Of a stretch of DNA of 6,899 nucleotides, positions 1-6,233 are shown one piece after another. The stretch lies in assembly GCA_964411665.1 (NCBI GenBank), contig CAYPMR010000133.1:1-6899 (forward strand), in the 5' to 3' direction. Position numbers and translations under genes: made by a program. Within the stretch, counting starts at the first letter, position 1, and every line of letters begins with the position of its first letter. Below the pieces are notes generated by a model. That model saw nothing but the letters and a program-made list of their open reading frames with translations. It did no database searches and was not told the DNA's origin. Source of the DNA: CALFCE01 sp964411665 (GTDB lineage: Bacteria > Pseudomonadota > Gammaproteobacteria > Granulosicoccales > Granulosicoccaceae).

Positions 1-721
1 CGGTGTCTGCAATCTGATGACAGAGCGTACAACTAACGCCATCCATTGCATGATTAAATGTACTGTCAGTGGCATCTTTGCTGAGAAAACCCTGTACGAA
101 AGTGCCTTCTTCAACAGAACCCGAATCGAAAATCTGAAGGTCAAAGCCTTCTTTACGTGCCAGGTCGTTGGCCATGGGCGCGTGACAACGCGTGCATGTA
201 TCGTTGATCTCATGAGCTGCAGATGGAAATTCTGCCAGTTCTCTGGCTGCTACAGCATGCCAATATGGATCACGTGCGGAATTTGCCATCACACTCGAAG
301 CCCATGCATCACCAATCGACACATCGCGACCAGTTGAGTCAACCATCACGGCAGCATCTCCTACACCTTCATCGTTATGACAGGCGTTGCAGGATTCACT
401 ACCGGCAAAATGTGCTTCATTGAATGTGGCATCAGACACAGCGATGGAAGGTTCAAGGCCACGTGCTGCAGGCAGCGCAACCGGAGTAACTACTGCCCCG
501 TTGTTGCCGTTGTTGCCGTTGTTGTCTTCATCGCCGCCTCCGCCGCCGCAAGCCGATACCAGCAACGCAAGCCCTAAAGCCAACAGAATATGTTTGATCG
601 AGGAATTTTCGCTGAGCTTGCTTTGCACGGGAAAACCCGCGCCTGCCTCAGCCCCTATTCCACTTTCATTTGTAATATCGCCATCACGTGAACATTTCAC
701 GCCCGGTGCGTTGAATGGCAT
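1..721 (-). CDS. Multiheme c-type cytochrome lipoprotein, 3'-truncated by window edge
   Basis: The reading frame stays open from the ATG at 721 to the left edge, giving about 240 residues without a stop. Seen: a hydrophobic stretch (about residues 45-56) ends in a lipobox, LVSAC, with Cys58 as the likely lipidated residue. It is followed by five glycines and an Asn/Asp/Gly linker with three NNG units. Three CXXCH haem-binding motifs follow: CNACH (111-115), CTRCH (176-180) and CTLCH (231-235). Between the first two lies W-x-x-S-x-M-A-N-S-A-R-D-P (from about residue 140), a pattern I know from multiheme cytochromes with 'W..SMMA.S.RDP ... C.RCH.P'. Inference: a membrane-anchored periplasmic or surface electron carrier; more haem sites may lie beyond the window. 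GGAG nine bases upstream supports this ATG, but it places about 40 residues before the signal core. An internal GTG at 628 would give a normal-length lipoprotein signal but has a poor ribosome site. Confidence 0.88.
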   Translation of the reverse strand, partial: MPFNAPGVKCSRDGDITNESGIGAEAGAGFPVQSKLSENSSIKHILLALGLALLVSACGGGGGDEDNNGNNGNNGAVVTPVALPAARGLEPSIAVSDATFNEAHFAGSESCNACHNDEGVGDAAVMVDSTGRDVSIGDAWASSVMANSARDPYWHAVAARELAEFPSAAHEINDTCTRCHAPMANDLARKEGFDLQIFDSGSVEEGTFVQGFLSKDATDSTFNHAMDGVSCTLCHQIADT

Positions 722-927
722 ATCAGTGCTCTCCGACACAATTTAGCAGGATAAACATCCTCTATAGCGGCGAGCAAACAGGTTTCGTCCAGCATTTCCT
801 TGTGCGATGGTTCTCTTTGAGAACAAACAAGCGGTTTATTGCTCGCAGTTCAGTCCCCGGAAATGCGAGGTAGTCGATGGTTGCGTTTGTAAACGCATCT
901 GAAGAGAAATGGGCAGCAGCGGTATAT
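722..927. other. Intergenic region between propeller and cytochrome genes, with small dyads
   Basis: This 206-base gap separates two minus-strand genes. It holds three inverted repeats: GCGAGCAA at 770-777 paired with TTGCTCGC at 839-846; a 6-bp stem with a 3-base loop at 810-824 (GTTCTC/GAGAAC); and a compact palindrome at 882-897 (TGCGTTT/AAACGCA). None is followed by a T-run on the minus strand, so none is a clear intrinsic terminator. I find no convincing -35/-10 pair. The spacing allows either read-through from the propeller gene or a separate promoter for the cytochrome gene. A 61-codon open frame at 762-947 has no family resemblance and overlaps the end of the propeller gene. Confidence 0.4.
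731..734 (-). promoter_or_regulatory. Ribosome binding site of the cytochrome gene
   Basis: GGAG on the minus strand ends nine bases before the ATG at 721. It is the only good Shine-Dalgarno match near the possible starts of the cytochrome gene and is the reason for choosing 721 over the internal GTG at 628. Confidence 0.5.
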
Positions 928-3096
928 TCAAAAATCTGCAGGTTCAATCACGTAGATGGTTTCACCGATATTGTCGACCATCCAGATGGTGCCGGGAAAC
1001 AGCTCACCAGTGTCCTGTGCGGTGACATCCAGCGGTGCCTGACCGATGCCATCTACCAGTTTGGATACGGAGGTTGCTGCATTGCCTGCACCATTGAGCT
1101 CAACACGATAGATGACCTTATCGAAGCTGGTAAGCAACAGGTCGCCCTTCATAGCTCCACCAAAATTATCAGCAGTGTATTCAGTGATACCGTTGGTTGA
1201 TGCGGGAAAGGTGGCAATAGAGCCATCTTGGTCTGGATTTCTGAATTCACATTCAACAGGGTTGGCAGCGATTTCTATGGGTGATTGCGGATTACTTTCG
1301 TTGAAGGTGTTGTCTTTATCGCCTCGTACCGGATTGGGGTGTCCTGCGTAATAGCCTTTATTGGGCACGTAGTGCAGCTGATCGATAAATTTCTCACCAC
1401 CGTCGGTGAAGACGTTTTCGCAAGCATTGTTTGGTACGCCGCCCCAACCGGTATTAGAGCCATTGTCGGTTGCATACAGCTTGCCTGCCTCGGTGAGAAC
1501 CAGATCGTAGGGGTTGCGAAAGCCCGGCGCATAAATTTGTACTGGACCACCGGCAACAAGCTTGGCCTGATTTTTCGCGTTATTGCCACCGAACGGATCA
1601 TTTTCATCGTTTGCGCCTGGTCGATCCTCATCATCAAGTGTTGGCAAATCGTACGTACCGTTACCTATTGCAGCCAAGTCAAATTCGAGTATCGCAGCTG
1701 AGAGTGCTGTCTCTGACAATCCGGAAAAATTATTCGAAGGCAGACCAAGGTTAGTATTCCCACCCATTGCCAATAACAACTTGTTACCCATCATAACCAG
1801 ACCATTGCCCTGGTGATTTTCTTCGGAACGCGGCAGTCCTCTGACCAGATCCGTTCTGACCCAGTCACCACCTTGTTTATCAAGACGGTGCAAAATACCC
1901 GAATTAGTGTCGAGATTAGTATCAGTCGCTGCTGGCCCACCACCCTGACGCCAATCAGCCGAATGCACATAAATTTGAGGCTTAGCAGGCGTGCCCACTA
2001 CCAAAATACCAGTAATAAGGCGCTTCTTGGTCCAGTTGGATGCCCCATCGTCGTCATGATTTGGCGTGTTGGCAACGGCATTGATGGTTTGCACCTTGTT
2101 CGCGGTGTAATTGTTTTTGCCATTGCGCGTGATGGCAAATTCATGTATCGAACCCTCCATCTCGGTTACATAGAGATGACCATCCGGGCCAAAATCCAAA
2201 GACGTTGGCCGAAATAGATTACCCAGGCCTTTCAATTCACTCTGACCGAAATTGACTGGTATGGCCGCAGGTTCATTGACGCTTCCCTGAAGTGAAACTT
2301 CTAATGCCGGATTGACACCATCGTGTTGAATTTCGAGTTGTGCTGACTTAAAACCAGGCACACCATCCTGTAAGGTAAACGCTATGGTTGTAGACTCGCC
2401 CGGAGCGAGCGTTACGGGCTGCACGTTCGCGTTGAATGCATTCGGGTTAATACCGCTTAAAGCACTACCGAATATATTTATAACCGGTGCGTCGGGCTCT
2501 TCAGCACCGTTAGTCAAAACAAGCTCACCCTGTGCAGCTACGTTTTGTAGCACTTGTCCGAAATCGATAGTATCGACATCGAATTCAAGATTACTGGTCA
2601 GGGGGAAACGTGCTGCAGCTTCGACGATAAGCACATGAGGAGTGCCTGAACCGCTTATATCCATACGCACTGAGGCACTCTTACTACCGGGCACTGCAGG
2701 TGTATAGGTTACTGAGACATCAATAACATCACCGGGTACCAGAGTAATAAAGCCACTGAAGTCCGTACTGAATTCGCTCGCGTGACCGCCGATAATACTG
2801 ACGGCATTTATTTGTTGCGCGTCCGCGCCAGCAGCCCCGATGTGACTGAGCTGTACAGTCTGAACGGCAGATTGACCTATATCAACCTTATCGAAATCCA
2901 GACGCGCCGGATCTATCCGTAAATCACCCGAACTCTGAATAGCTGCTGTACCGGTAAGCTCCAGCGAAAGACTTTGACTCTGTGCATGTAACTTGCTGAA
3001 CGAGGCAAAAAAAACAAGCACGCAGGCCATCGTTACATTGGCGATCGCCACGATGATCTTCTCTGACATTTTGACTGACTCTAGGAAAACAGACAT
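928..3096 (-). CDS. Exported protein: two ASH/HYDIN-like Ig domains fused to a PQQ sugar dehydrogenase-like beta-propeller
   Basis: The protein has 722 residues. Seen: an N-terminal signal peptide with hydrophobic core about 14-33 and likely cleavage after LHA (residue 38). Two beta-rich repeats follow at about 57-160 and 168-273, each with the 'LDF..V.IGQ / IDFGQV' opening and '.PG....V...Y.P' core of ASH/HYDIN-type immunoglobulin folds. The C-terminal part (about 285-722) resembles glucose/sorbosone dehydrogenase propellers: RPTSLDFGPDGHLYVTE (about 296-312), ENHQGNG with His428, and GFRNPYDL with Arg527. The last two correspond by motif to the catalytic His and the PQQ-binding Arg of soluble glucose dehydrogenase. 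C559 and C616 are the only cysteines of the mature protein and could form a disulfide. Inference: a periplasmic or secreted oxidoreductase, or a sugar-binding propeller; PQQ use is not proven. Met10 (3069) is an alternative start with a tidier signal peptide; GGAG upstream favours 3096. The cytochrome gene follows downstream. Confidence 0.9.
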   Translation of the reverse strand: MSVFLESVKMSEKIIVAIANVTMACVLVFFASFSKLHAQSQSLSLELTGTAAIQSSGDLRIDPARLDFDKVDIGQSAVQTVQLSHIGAAGADAQQINAVSIIGGHASEFSTDFSGFITLVPGDVIDVSVTYTPAVPGSKSASVRMDISGSGTPHVLIVEAAARFPLTSNLEFDVDTIDFGQVLQNVAAQGELVLTNGAEEPDAPVINIFGSALSGINPNAFNANVQPVTLAPGESTTIAFTLQDGVPGFKSAQLEIQHDGVNPALEVSLQGSVNEPAAIPVNFGQSELKGLGNLFRPTSLDFGPDGHLYVTEMEGSIHEFAITRNGKNNYTANKVQTINAVANTPNHDDDGASNWTKKRLITGILVVGTPAKPQIYVHSADWRQGGGPAATDTNLDTNSGILHRLDKQGGDWVRTDLVRGLPRSEENHQGNGLVMMGNKLLLAMGGNTNLGLPSNNFSGLSETALSAAILEFDLAAIGNGTYDLPTLDDEDRPGANDENDPFGGNNAKNQAKLVAGGPVQIYAPGFRNPYDLVLTEAGKLYATDNGSNTGWGGVPNNACENVFTDGGEKFIDQLHYVPNKGYYAGHPNPVRGDKDNTFNESNPQSPIEIAANPVECEFRNPDQDGSIATFPASTNGITEYTADNFGGAMKGDLLLTSFDKVIYRVELNGAGNAATSVSKLVDGIGQAPLDVTAQDTGELFPGTIWMVDNIGETIYVIEPADF

Positions 3097-3382
3097 ATAG
3101 TTCGTATCTCCAAATCGGGGGTAATACTCCCGTTCAGAGCGCTCCAGATAGACAGTGTGTGCAAAAATCGTACTCAGAAAGGATCATACTGCAGCACAAA
3201 TTCGAGTAGTGTTCTGATACCTTTTTTGTGCGATTTCCCGCAAAACAATCATTGGATCCGGCGACAGAACAACAATAACCAGCACGCAACGGACAGCATG
3301 AGCAGTATGGTGCTAGACTTCTGGCTGTATTTGGCCGATACCTATTGTGATTGCGGCCTGCCAAGAGAATGGATTTAACACA
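3097..3382. other. Divergent intergenic region
   Basis: This region of about 286 bases separates divergent genes and must hold promoters for both. On the minus strand a TATGAT hexamer at 3183-3188 could be a -10 box, but no good -35 lies 16-18 bases upstream of it. The plus-strand side has a weak TATTGT at 3345-3350. Short open frames on both strands (minus 3134-3364, plus 3157-3378) have odd compositions, no ribosome sites and no family resemblance, so I do not call genes. No operator-like dyad stands out. Confidence 0.35.
3108..3111 (-). promoter_or_regulatory. Ribosome binding site of the propeller gene
   Basis: GGAG lies 11 bases before the ATG at 3096, a slightly long spacing. The alternative ATG at 3069 has only a weak GAG nine bases upstream, so 3096 is preferred. 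Confidence 0.4.
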
Positions 3383-3913
3383 GTGCTAAATAGTTCAACA
3401 TCCCCCTACCCTTTACAATTAAAAAGCAGATTGACGAGCGTTTCAGCCGCTGTCTTTACTGTGATTTGTCTATGTGCAACATTCACAACCGGACATTCAC
3501 ACGCAAAAGATGGTGCCGACGAGAGTACACGCAGCATTCTTGACCGGCCACTGCGGGCCAATGAACGCGCCAGCGCCAACGACCGTGGCAATAACGGCAA
3601 TCGATCTGGCCGTGCGCGGGCAGCCCGGGAGCTACGCCGTGAACGCGCTCGACTAATGAGAATGAAAGAAAGGCAACTCAGGCGGGAAGCGCGCAAAGGT
3701 GAGCGACTGGCACAAATGATTTTGGCTGAAACTCTCGCGGATGAGGCACAACAATTGATCAACTCACCGTTAATGGCGAACGACGCATTAAGTGAAGCAT
3801 TAAGCTGGTACGCAGTCGCCGCCCGACGTGGTGAGACTAGTGACCAGGCAACACTGGCTATCGATAACCTGATTCCAGCACCCGTGATACGCGCCATTCG
3901 CCGACCGCGCTAG
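3383..3913 (+). CDS. Small exported arginine-rich protein with Sel1-like C-terminal segment
   Basis: I recognise no named family. From the GTG at 3383 the product has 176 residues. Seen: an N-terminal segment with a hydrophobic core (SAAVFTVICLCATF) and a plausible signal cleavage after SHA (about residue 41); a strongly basic stretch rich in Arg, Ala, Glu and Asn (about 55-110), probably helical or coiled-coil; and a C-terminal stretch ALSWYAVAARRG (about 138-149) that matches the WY..AA..G core of a Sel1/TPR-like repeat. Inference: a periplasmic basic protein that binds an acidic partner or surface. A GTG at 3347, 12 codons upstream, keeps the frame but has no ribosome site and lengthens the signal peptide; at 3383 a weak GGA lies nine bases upstream. 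The TAG stop is the first three bases of the inverted-repeat element that follows. Base composition and the signal peptide argue for a real gene over the antisense frame 3406-3897. Confidence 0.7.
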   Translation: MLNSSTSPYPLQLKSRLTSVSAAVFTVICLCATFTTGHSHAKDGADESTRSILDRPLRANERASANDRGNNGNRSGRARAARELRRERARLMRMKERQLRREARKGERLAQMILAETLADEAQQLINSPLMANDALSEALSWYAVAARRGETSDQATLAIDNLIPAPVIRAIRRPR

Positions 3914-3922
3914 AAAACCTCT
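3911..3922 (+). repeat. Left terminal inverted repeat
   Basis: Perfect 12-bp inverse match to 4050-4061. Its first three bases are the TAG stop codon of the arginine-rich protein gene. Confidence 0.75.
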
Positions 3923-4049
3923 GCTTAATTGGCTGCATTGCCATAACTGCGTTGAAAGCGGGCTCAAATTGTTCATGTATTTATATACGCCGGGGACGCC
4001 CAGTCCTTTATCGCCAACTTTCGCCTTGTTCTGCCTGGCTCAATCAATA

Positions 4050-4061
4050 AGAGGTTTTCTA
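4050..4061 (-). repeat. Right terminal inverted repeat
   Basis: Perfect 12-bp inverse match to 3911-3922. It ends 63 bases beyond the stop codon of the P1-family hydrolase gene. Confidence 0.75.
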
Positions 4062-4124
4062 AATCTTCTTGCTCCCGGCAAATCCAACCTCGGCAAAGAC
4101 ACATCCTCTTGATCTACTGACGTA

Positions 4125-5144
4125 TCAAGTTCTACCCCAACGGTCCTGCCAGGTTGGCAGAACATCACCGGCTTTTTTTTCTGCCATAAACACACCTCTG
4201 GCTATCGCCCGGCTTACGCACAGCGAGGCACTATGTCCGAGTATCATTTGATCACCGGCGTTTAATGAATTTGCAGCATCTACCGGTGTTGTACTGAGCG
4301 CAAAAACCAGATCACCATCAAACGGTGTGTGAGCGGGGTAGATGGCGCGCGCCATGCCGTCATGGGACGCGATCGCCATCCGTTGCAACTGAGCGACATC
4401 CAGGGGCGCATCGGTTGCCACTACAGCCAATGTGGTGTTCTCCCGAGTCAATGGTTTTCGCTCAGGTAGCGCATAAGCGTCAGCGTCAACAGCGCTGCCA
4501 AGGGCACCATACTCGGCGCCGATCTCTGCAGCAGCTGCCCAGAAGTTACCTTTACCGGGTACAGTCACACTACCCACCGGATTGACCACAACCAGGGCTG
4601 CCACTGTGAATCCAAAATGAGCTGTTTCAACTACCAGTGACGCTGAACCAAGCCCACCTTTGAGCCCACTCGCCAGCGCACCAGTTCCAGCCCCGACACT
4701 ACCGAGCTCGAATCTATCCGTTGCCAGGCGCCATGCCTGCTCACCAAGTGCCGGATACGGGTTGTTATCCCACTGCTTGTCACCACCGTTAGCCAGATCA
4801 AAAATGATGGCCGCTGGCACCAGCGGTACCCTTTGTCCGTTGATTTCGAAACCCCGGTTAACTTTACGCAACGCATTTGCAACGCCACTAGCGGCATCAA
4901 GACCCAGCGCTGAGCCACCGGACAACACAAGGGCATCAACTGCATTGACAAGTTTGTCAGGGGCTAATAAGTCAGTTTCCCGCGTCCCCGGTGCGCCACC
5001 ACTTATCTGGACTGCAGCTGTAAAGGGCTGTTCCGCTGTAACCACAGTAACACCCGACTTTATGCACTCATCGGACGCATTGCCAACCACAATCCCCGGC
5101 ACATCTGTGAGTAAATTGTATTCACCGCAACCGCTACTAATCAT
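4125..5144 (-). CDS. P1-family (S58, DmpA/NylC-like) self-cleaving aminopeptidase/amidohydrolase
   Basis: The 339-residue product is full length for the family and has no signal peptide, so it is probably cytoplasmic. Family blocks in order: NLLTDVPGIVVGN (10-22), GGAPGTRETDLL (49-60), LSGGSALGLDAASGV (74-88), VPLVPAAIIFDL (106-117), GAGTGALASGLKGGLGSAS (151-169), VVVNPVGSV (185-193), ENTTLAVVATDAPL (235-248) and HDGMARAIYPAHTPFDGD (261-278). These proteins are known to cleave themselves into two chains, freeing an N-terminal Ser or Thr nucleophile. Here the site should be Asn236/Thr237, as in the nylon oligomer hydrolase NylC (Asn/Thr), unlike the Gly/Ser of DmpA. Lys162, Asn188, Asp276 and Asp278 match NylC's other catalytic residues; the two Asp lie 39 and 41 residues after the nucleophile, as I recall for NylC. 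The substrate is unknown: N-terminal peptides, beta-peptides or amides. A weak AGAG precedes the ATG. It is divergent from the histidine phosphatase gene. Confidence 0.93.
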   Translation of the reverse strand: MISSGCGEYNLLTDVPGIVVGNASDECIKSGVTVVTAEQPFTAAVQISGGAPGTRETDLLAPDKLVNAVDALVLSGGSALGLDAASGVANALRKVNRGFEINGQRVPLVPAAIIFDLANGGDKQWDNNPYPALGEQAWRLATDRFELGSVGAGTGALASGLKGGLGSASLVVETAHFGFTVAALVVVNPVGSVTVPGKGNFWAAAAEIGAEYGALGSAVDADAYALPERKPLTRENTTLAVVATDAPLDVAQLQRMAIASHDGMARAIYPAHTPFDGDLVFALSTTPVDAANSLNAGDQMILGHSASLCVSRAIARGVFMAEKKAGDVLPTWQDRWGRT

Positions 5145-5225
5145 GATGAGAAACTCTGCTCAACAAATGTCTCTGTGGCGTTATCATAGTCAGGGATACG
5201 TCCGCGGGAAAGCGCCGGAAATTTT

Positions 5226-5265
5226 CATCTACTAACTTGTCATCTACCAACTACAGACCAACTAC
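5226..5265 (+). repeat. Short direct repeats in the leader of the histidine phosphatase gene
   Basis: CATCTAC occurs at 5226-5232 and 5241-5247, and CCAACTAC at 5247-5254 and 5258-5265. They make a guanine-poor leader of about 40 bases just before the start codon, in the place where a ribosome binding site would be expected. Confidence 0.4.
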
Positions 5266-5271
5266 TGCGAC

Positions 5272-5964
5272 ATGCCTCTGTCAAACAACCGAAAACCCGC
5301 AGATCAGCGTTATGACCTACCTTGGCAGTCCAATGCAACACGATTCTGGTGGGTTCGTCATGCACCTGTCACTGATTTAAAGGACATCATGTATGGCACT
5401 CAAGATGTTGACGCCGATACCAGTGATGATCTACAAATAACATCACTTTCAAGAAGGCTACCCGATAACGCTATTTGGTTTACCAGTCACTTGAAACGCA
5501 CACAGCAAACCGCGGATGCGGTTGCAAAAGCCGGGATTGACTGGAAAGAACGTCATGAATCAAACCATATAGGTGAAATGGAGTTTGGCGAAGATACCGG
5601 TAAAACCCATCTCGAACTAATAAAACAACGTGACGATCCCTACGTTGGATTCTGGCCTAAATCACCTGTAGAAAAAAAACCAGGGTCTGAGAACATGGAA
5701 GATGTGTGTCGGCGCGTCGAAAAATTTGTAACCGCCTGCGCTAAAGAGTATGCGCAACAGGATATTGTCTGTTTCTCACACATGGGAACCATACTCGCAG
5801 CTCTGAGTAATGCCCTGTCACTTGATCTGCACAACAGCGTCTGCTTCTCAATTAACAATTTATCCGTGACACAGATTCATCATCATGCATCACTTCACCC
5901 CGATGCACCGAATTACCGCGTGATAACAGTATCCGAACTGCACCATAACGACTCTTCAAGTTAA
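5272..5964 (+). CDS. Histidine phosphatase family protein (phosphoglycerate mutase-like)
   Basis: The 230-residue product is a soluble, probably cytoplasmic branch-1-type histidine phosphatase. Seen: WWVRHAPV (26-33), with Arg29-His30 as the phosphate pocket and phospho-acceptor His and RHAP in place of the common RHGE; SHLKRTQQTA (72-81) with Arg76; GEMEFGED (101-108), where Glu102 is the likely general acid; and CFSHMGTILA (167-176) with the second catalytic His170. All core residues are present, so an active enzyme is expected. The substrate cannot be read from the sequence; sugar phosphates and cobalamin-pathway phosphates are among known substrates of the superfamily. No Shine-Dalgarno sequence precedes the ATG, and no other in-frame start is available before the RH motif (an in-frame TAA lies at 5233). 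Its stop is 12 bases from that of the convergent DUF3303 gene. Confidence 0.9.
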   Translation: MPLSNNRKPADQRYDLPWQSNATRFWWVRHAPVTDLKDIMYGTQDVDADTSDDLQITSLSRRLPDNAIWFTSHLKRTQQTADAVAKAGIDWKERHESNHIGEMEFGEDTGKTHLELIKQRDDPYVGFWPKSPVEKKPGSENMEDVCRRVEKFVTACAKEYAQQDIVCFSHMGTILAALSNALSLDLHNSVCFSINNLSVTQIHHHASLHPDAPNYRVITVSELHHNDSSS

Positions 5965-5976
5965 GCTGTTCATCGC

Positions 5977-6216
5977 CTAGCTGTCGATTTCAACAATATC
6001 GAATTCAACCAAATCGGACCAGCGTGTGATCCACGAATCAAACAAGCTGTAATCGTCGGTTTGCATCAGCTGATAACAACGATTTGCCGGTCGGGACACC
6101 CAGTTATCGACGAAGTGTAATCCATCGGGCAACATGCGCCCTTGTGCATTGAACCGTTCATAGACAGCATCATATTTACCATCCTTGTACTGCTCGACAA
6201 CCATATAAGTTTTCAT
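5977..6216 (-). CDS. DUF3303 family small protein
   Basis: The 79-residue product covers the whole length of the DUF3303 family as I know it. Seen: the opening MKTYMVVEQYKDG, the V-Y-E-R-F....GRMLPDGLHFVDNWV block (about 18-40), CYQLMQTDD (47-55) and the end WSDLVEFDIVEI (about 66-77). The fold is expected to be a small ferredoxin-like alpha/beta domain related to dimeric barrel proteins; the function is unknown. There is no signal peptide or membrane segment, so it is cytoplasmic. The ATG at 6216 has a GAG seven bases upstream. It starts 17 bases after the end of the DUF302 gene on the same strand, so the two are probably co-transcribed. The single Cys47 is not part of a metal motif. Confidence 0.85.
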   Translation of the reverse strand: MKTYMVVEQYKDGKYDAVYERFNAQGRMLPDGLHFVDNWVSRPANRCYQLMQTDDYSLFDSWITRWSDLVEFDIVEIDS

Positions 6217-6233
6217 AAATGATCTCGCAGTGA

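Larger units (their letters stand above)
3911..4061. mobile_element. TA-flanked terminal inverted repeat element (MITE candidate)
   Basis: Seen: perfect 12-bp inverted repeats, TAGAAAACCTCT at 3911-3922 and AGAGGTTTTCTA at 4050-4061, bounding 151 bp. Imperfect pairing continues inward: the next 35 bases of each arm share blocks such as ATTG, AAC and GAAAG when one arm is reverse-complemented. No open frame lies inside. The outermost TA on each side could be a target duplication, leaving a 147-bp body with 10-bp ends GAAAACCTCT/AGAGGTTTTC. That is the form expected of a non-autonomous element moved by an IS630/Tc1-type transposase. It lies between two convergent genes and could fold into a long hairpin, so bidirectional termination is another or added role. 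I do not recognise a named family. Only one copy is in the window. Confidence 0.6.

Noticed and set aside
509..534. Triplet-pair repeat (GTTGTTGCC) as a tandem repeat locus
   Set aside because: It simply encodes the NNG linker after the lipobox; three units are common in lipoprotein linkers.
882..897. Palindrome TGCGTTT/AAACGCA as an intrinsic terminator of the propeller gene
   Set aside because: The loop is only two bases and no T-run follows on the minus strand.
762..947. 61-codon minus-strand open frame between the propeller and cytochrome genes
   Set aside because: No ribosome site or recognisable family, and it overlaps the end of the propeller gene.
1285..1701. 138-codon plus-strand frame inside the propeller gene
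   Set aside because: Antisense shadow of a well-supported coding frame with clear domain motifs.
3183..3188. TATGAT as a -10 promoter box for the propeller gene
   Set aside because: No acceptable -35 at 16-18 bases; kept only as a note in the intergenic entry.
3134..3364. Cys-rich 76-codon minus-strand frame in the divergent region
   Set aside because: The cysteines show no regular metal-binding pattern, there is no ribosome site, and it covers the region expected to hold promoters.
3406..3897. 163-codon minus-strand frame opposite the Arg-rich gene
   Set aside because: A Ser/Arg/Ala-rich antisense translation of the Arg-rich region, without a signal peptide or domain; the plus-strand frame has a signal peptide and a Sel1-like motif.
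4660..5235. 191-codon plus-strand frame opposite the P1 hydrolase
   Set aside because: Shadow frame; the minus strand carries all the P1 family motifs.
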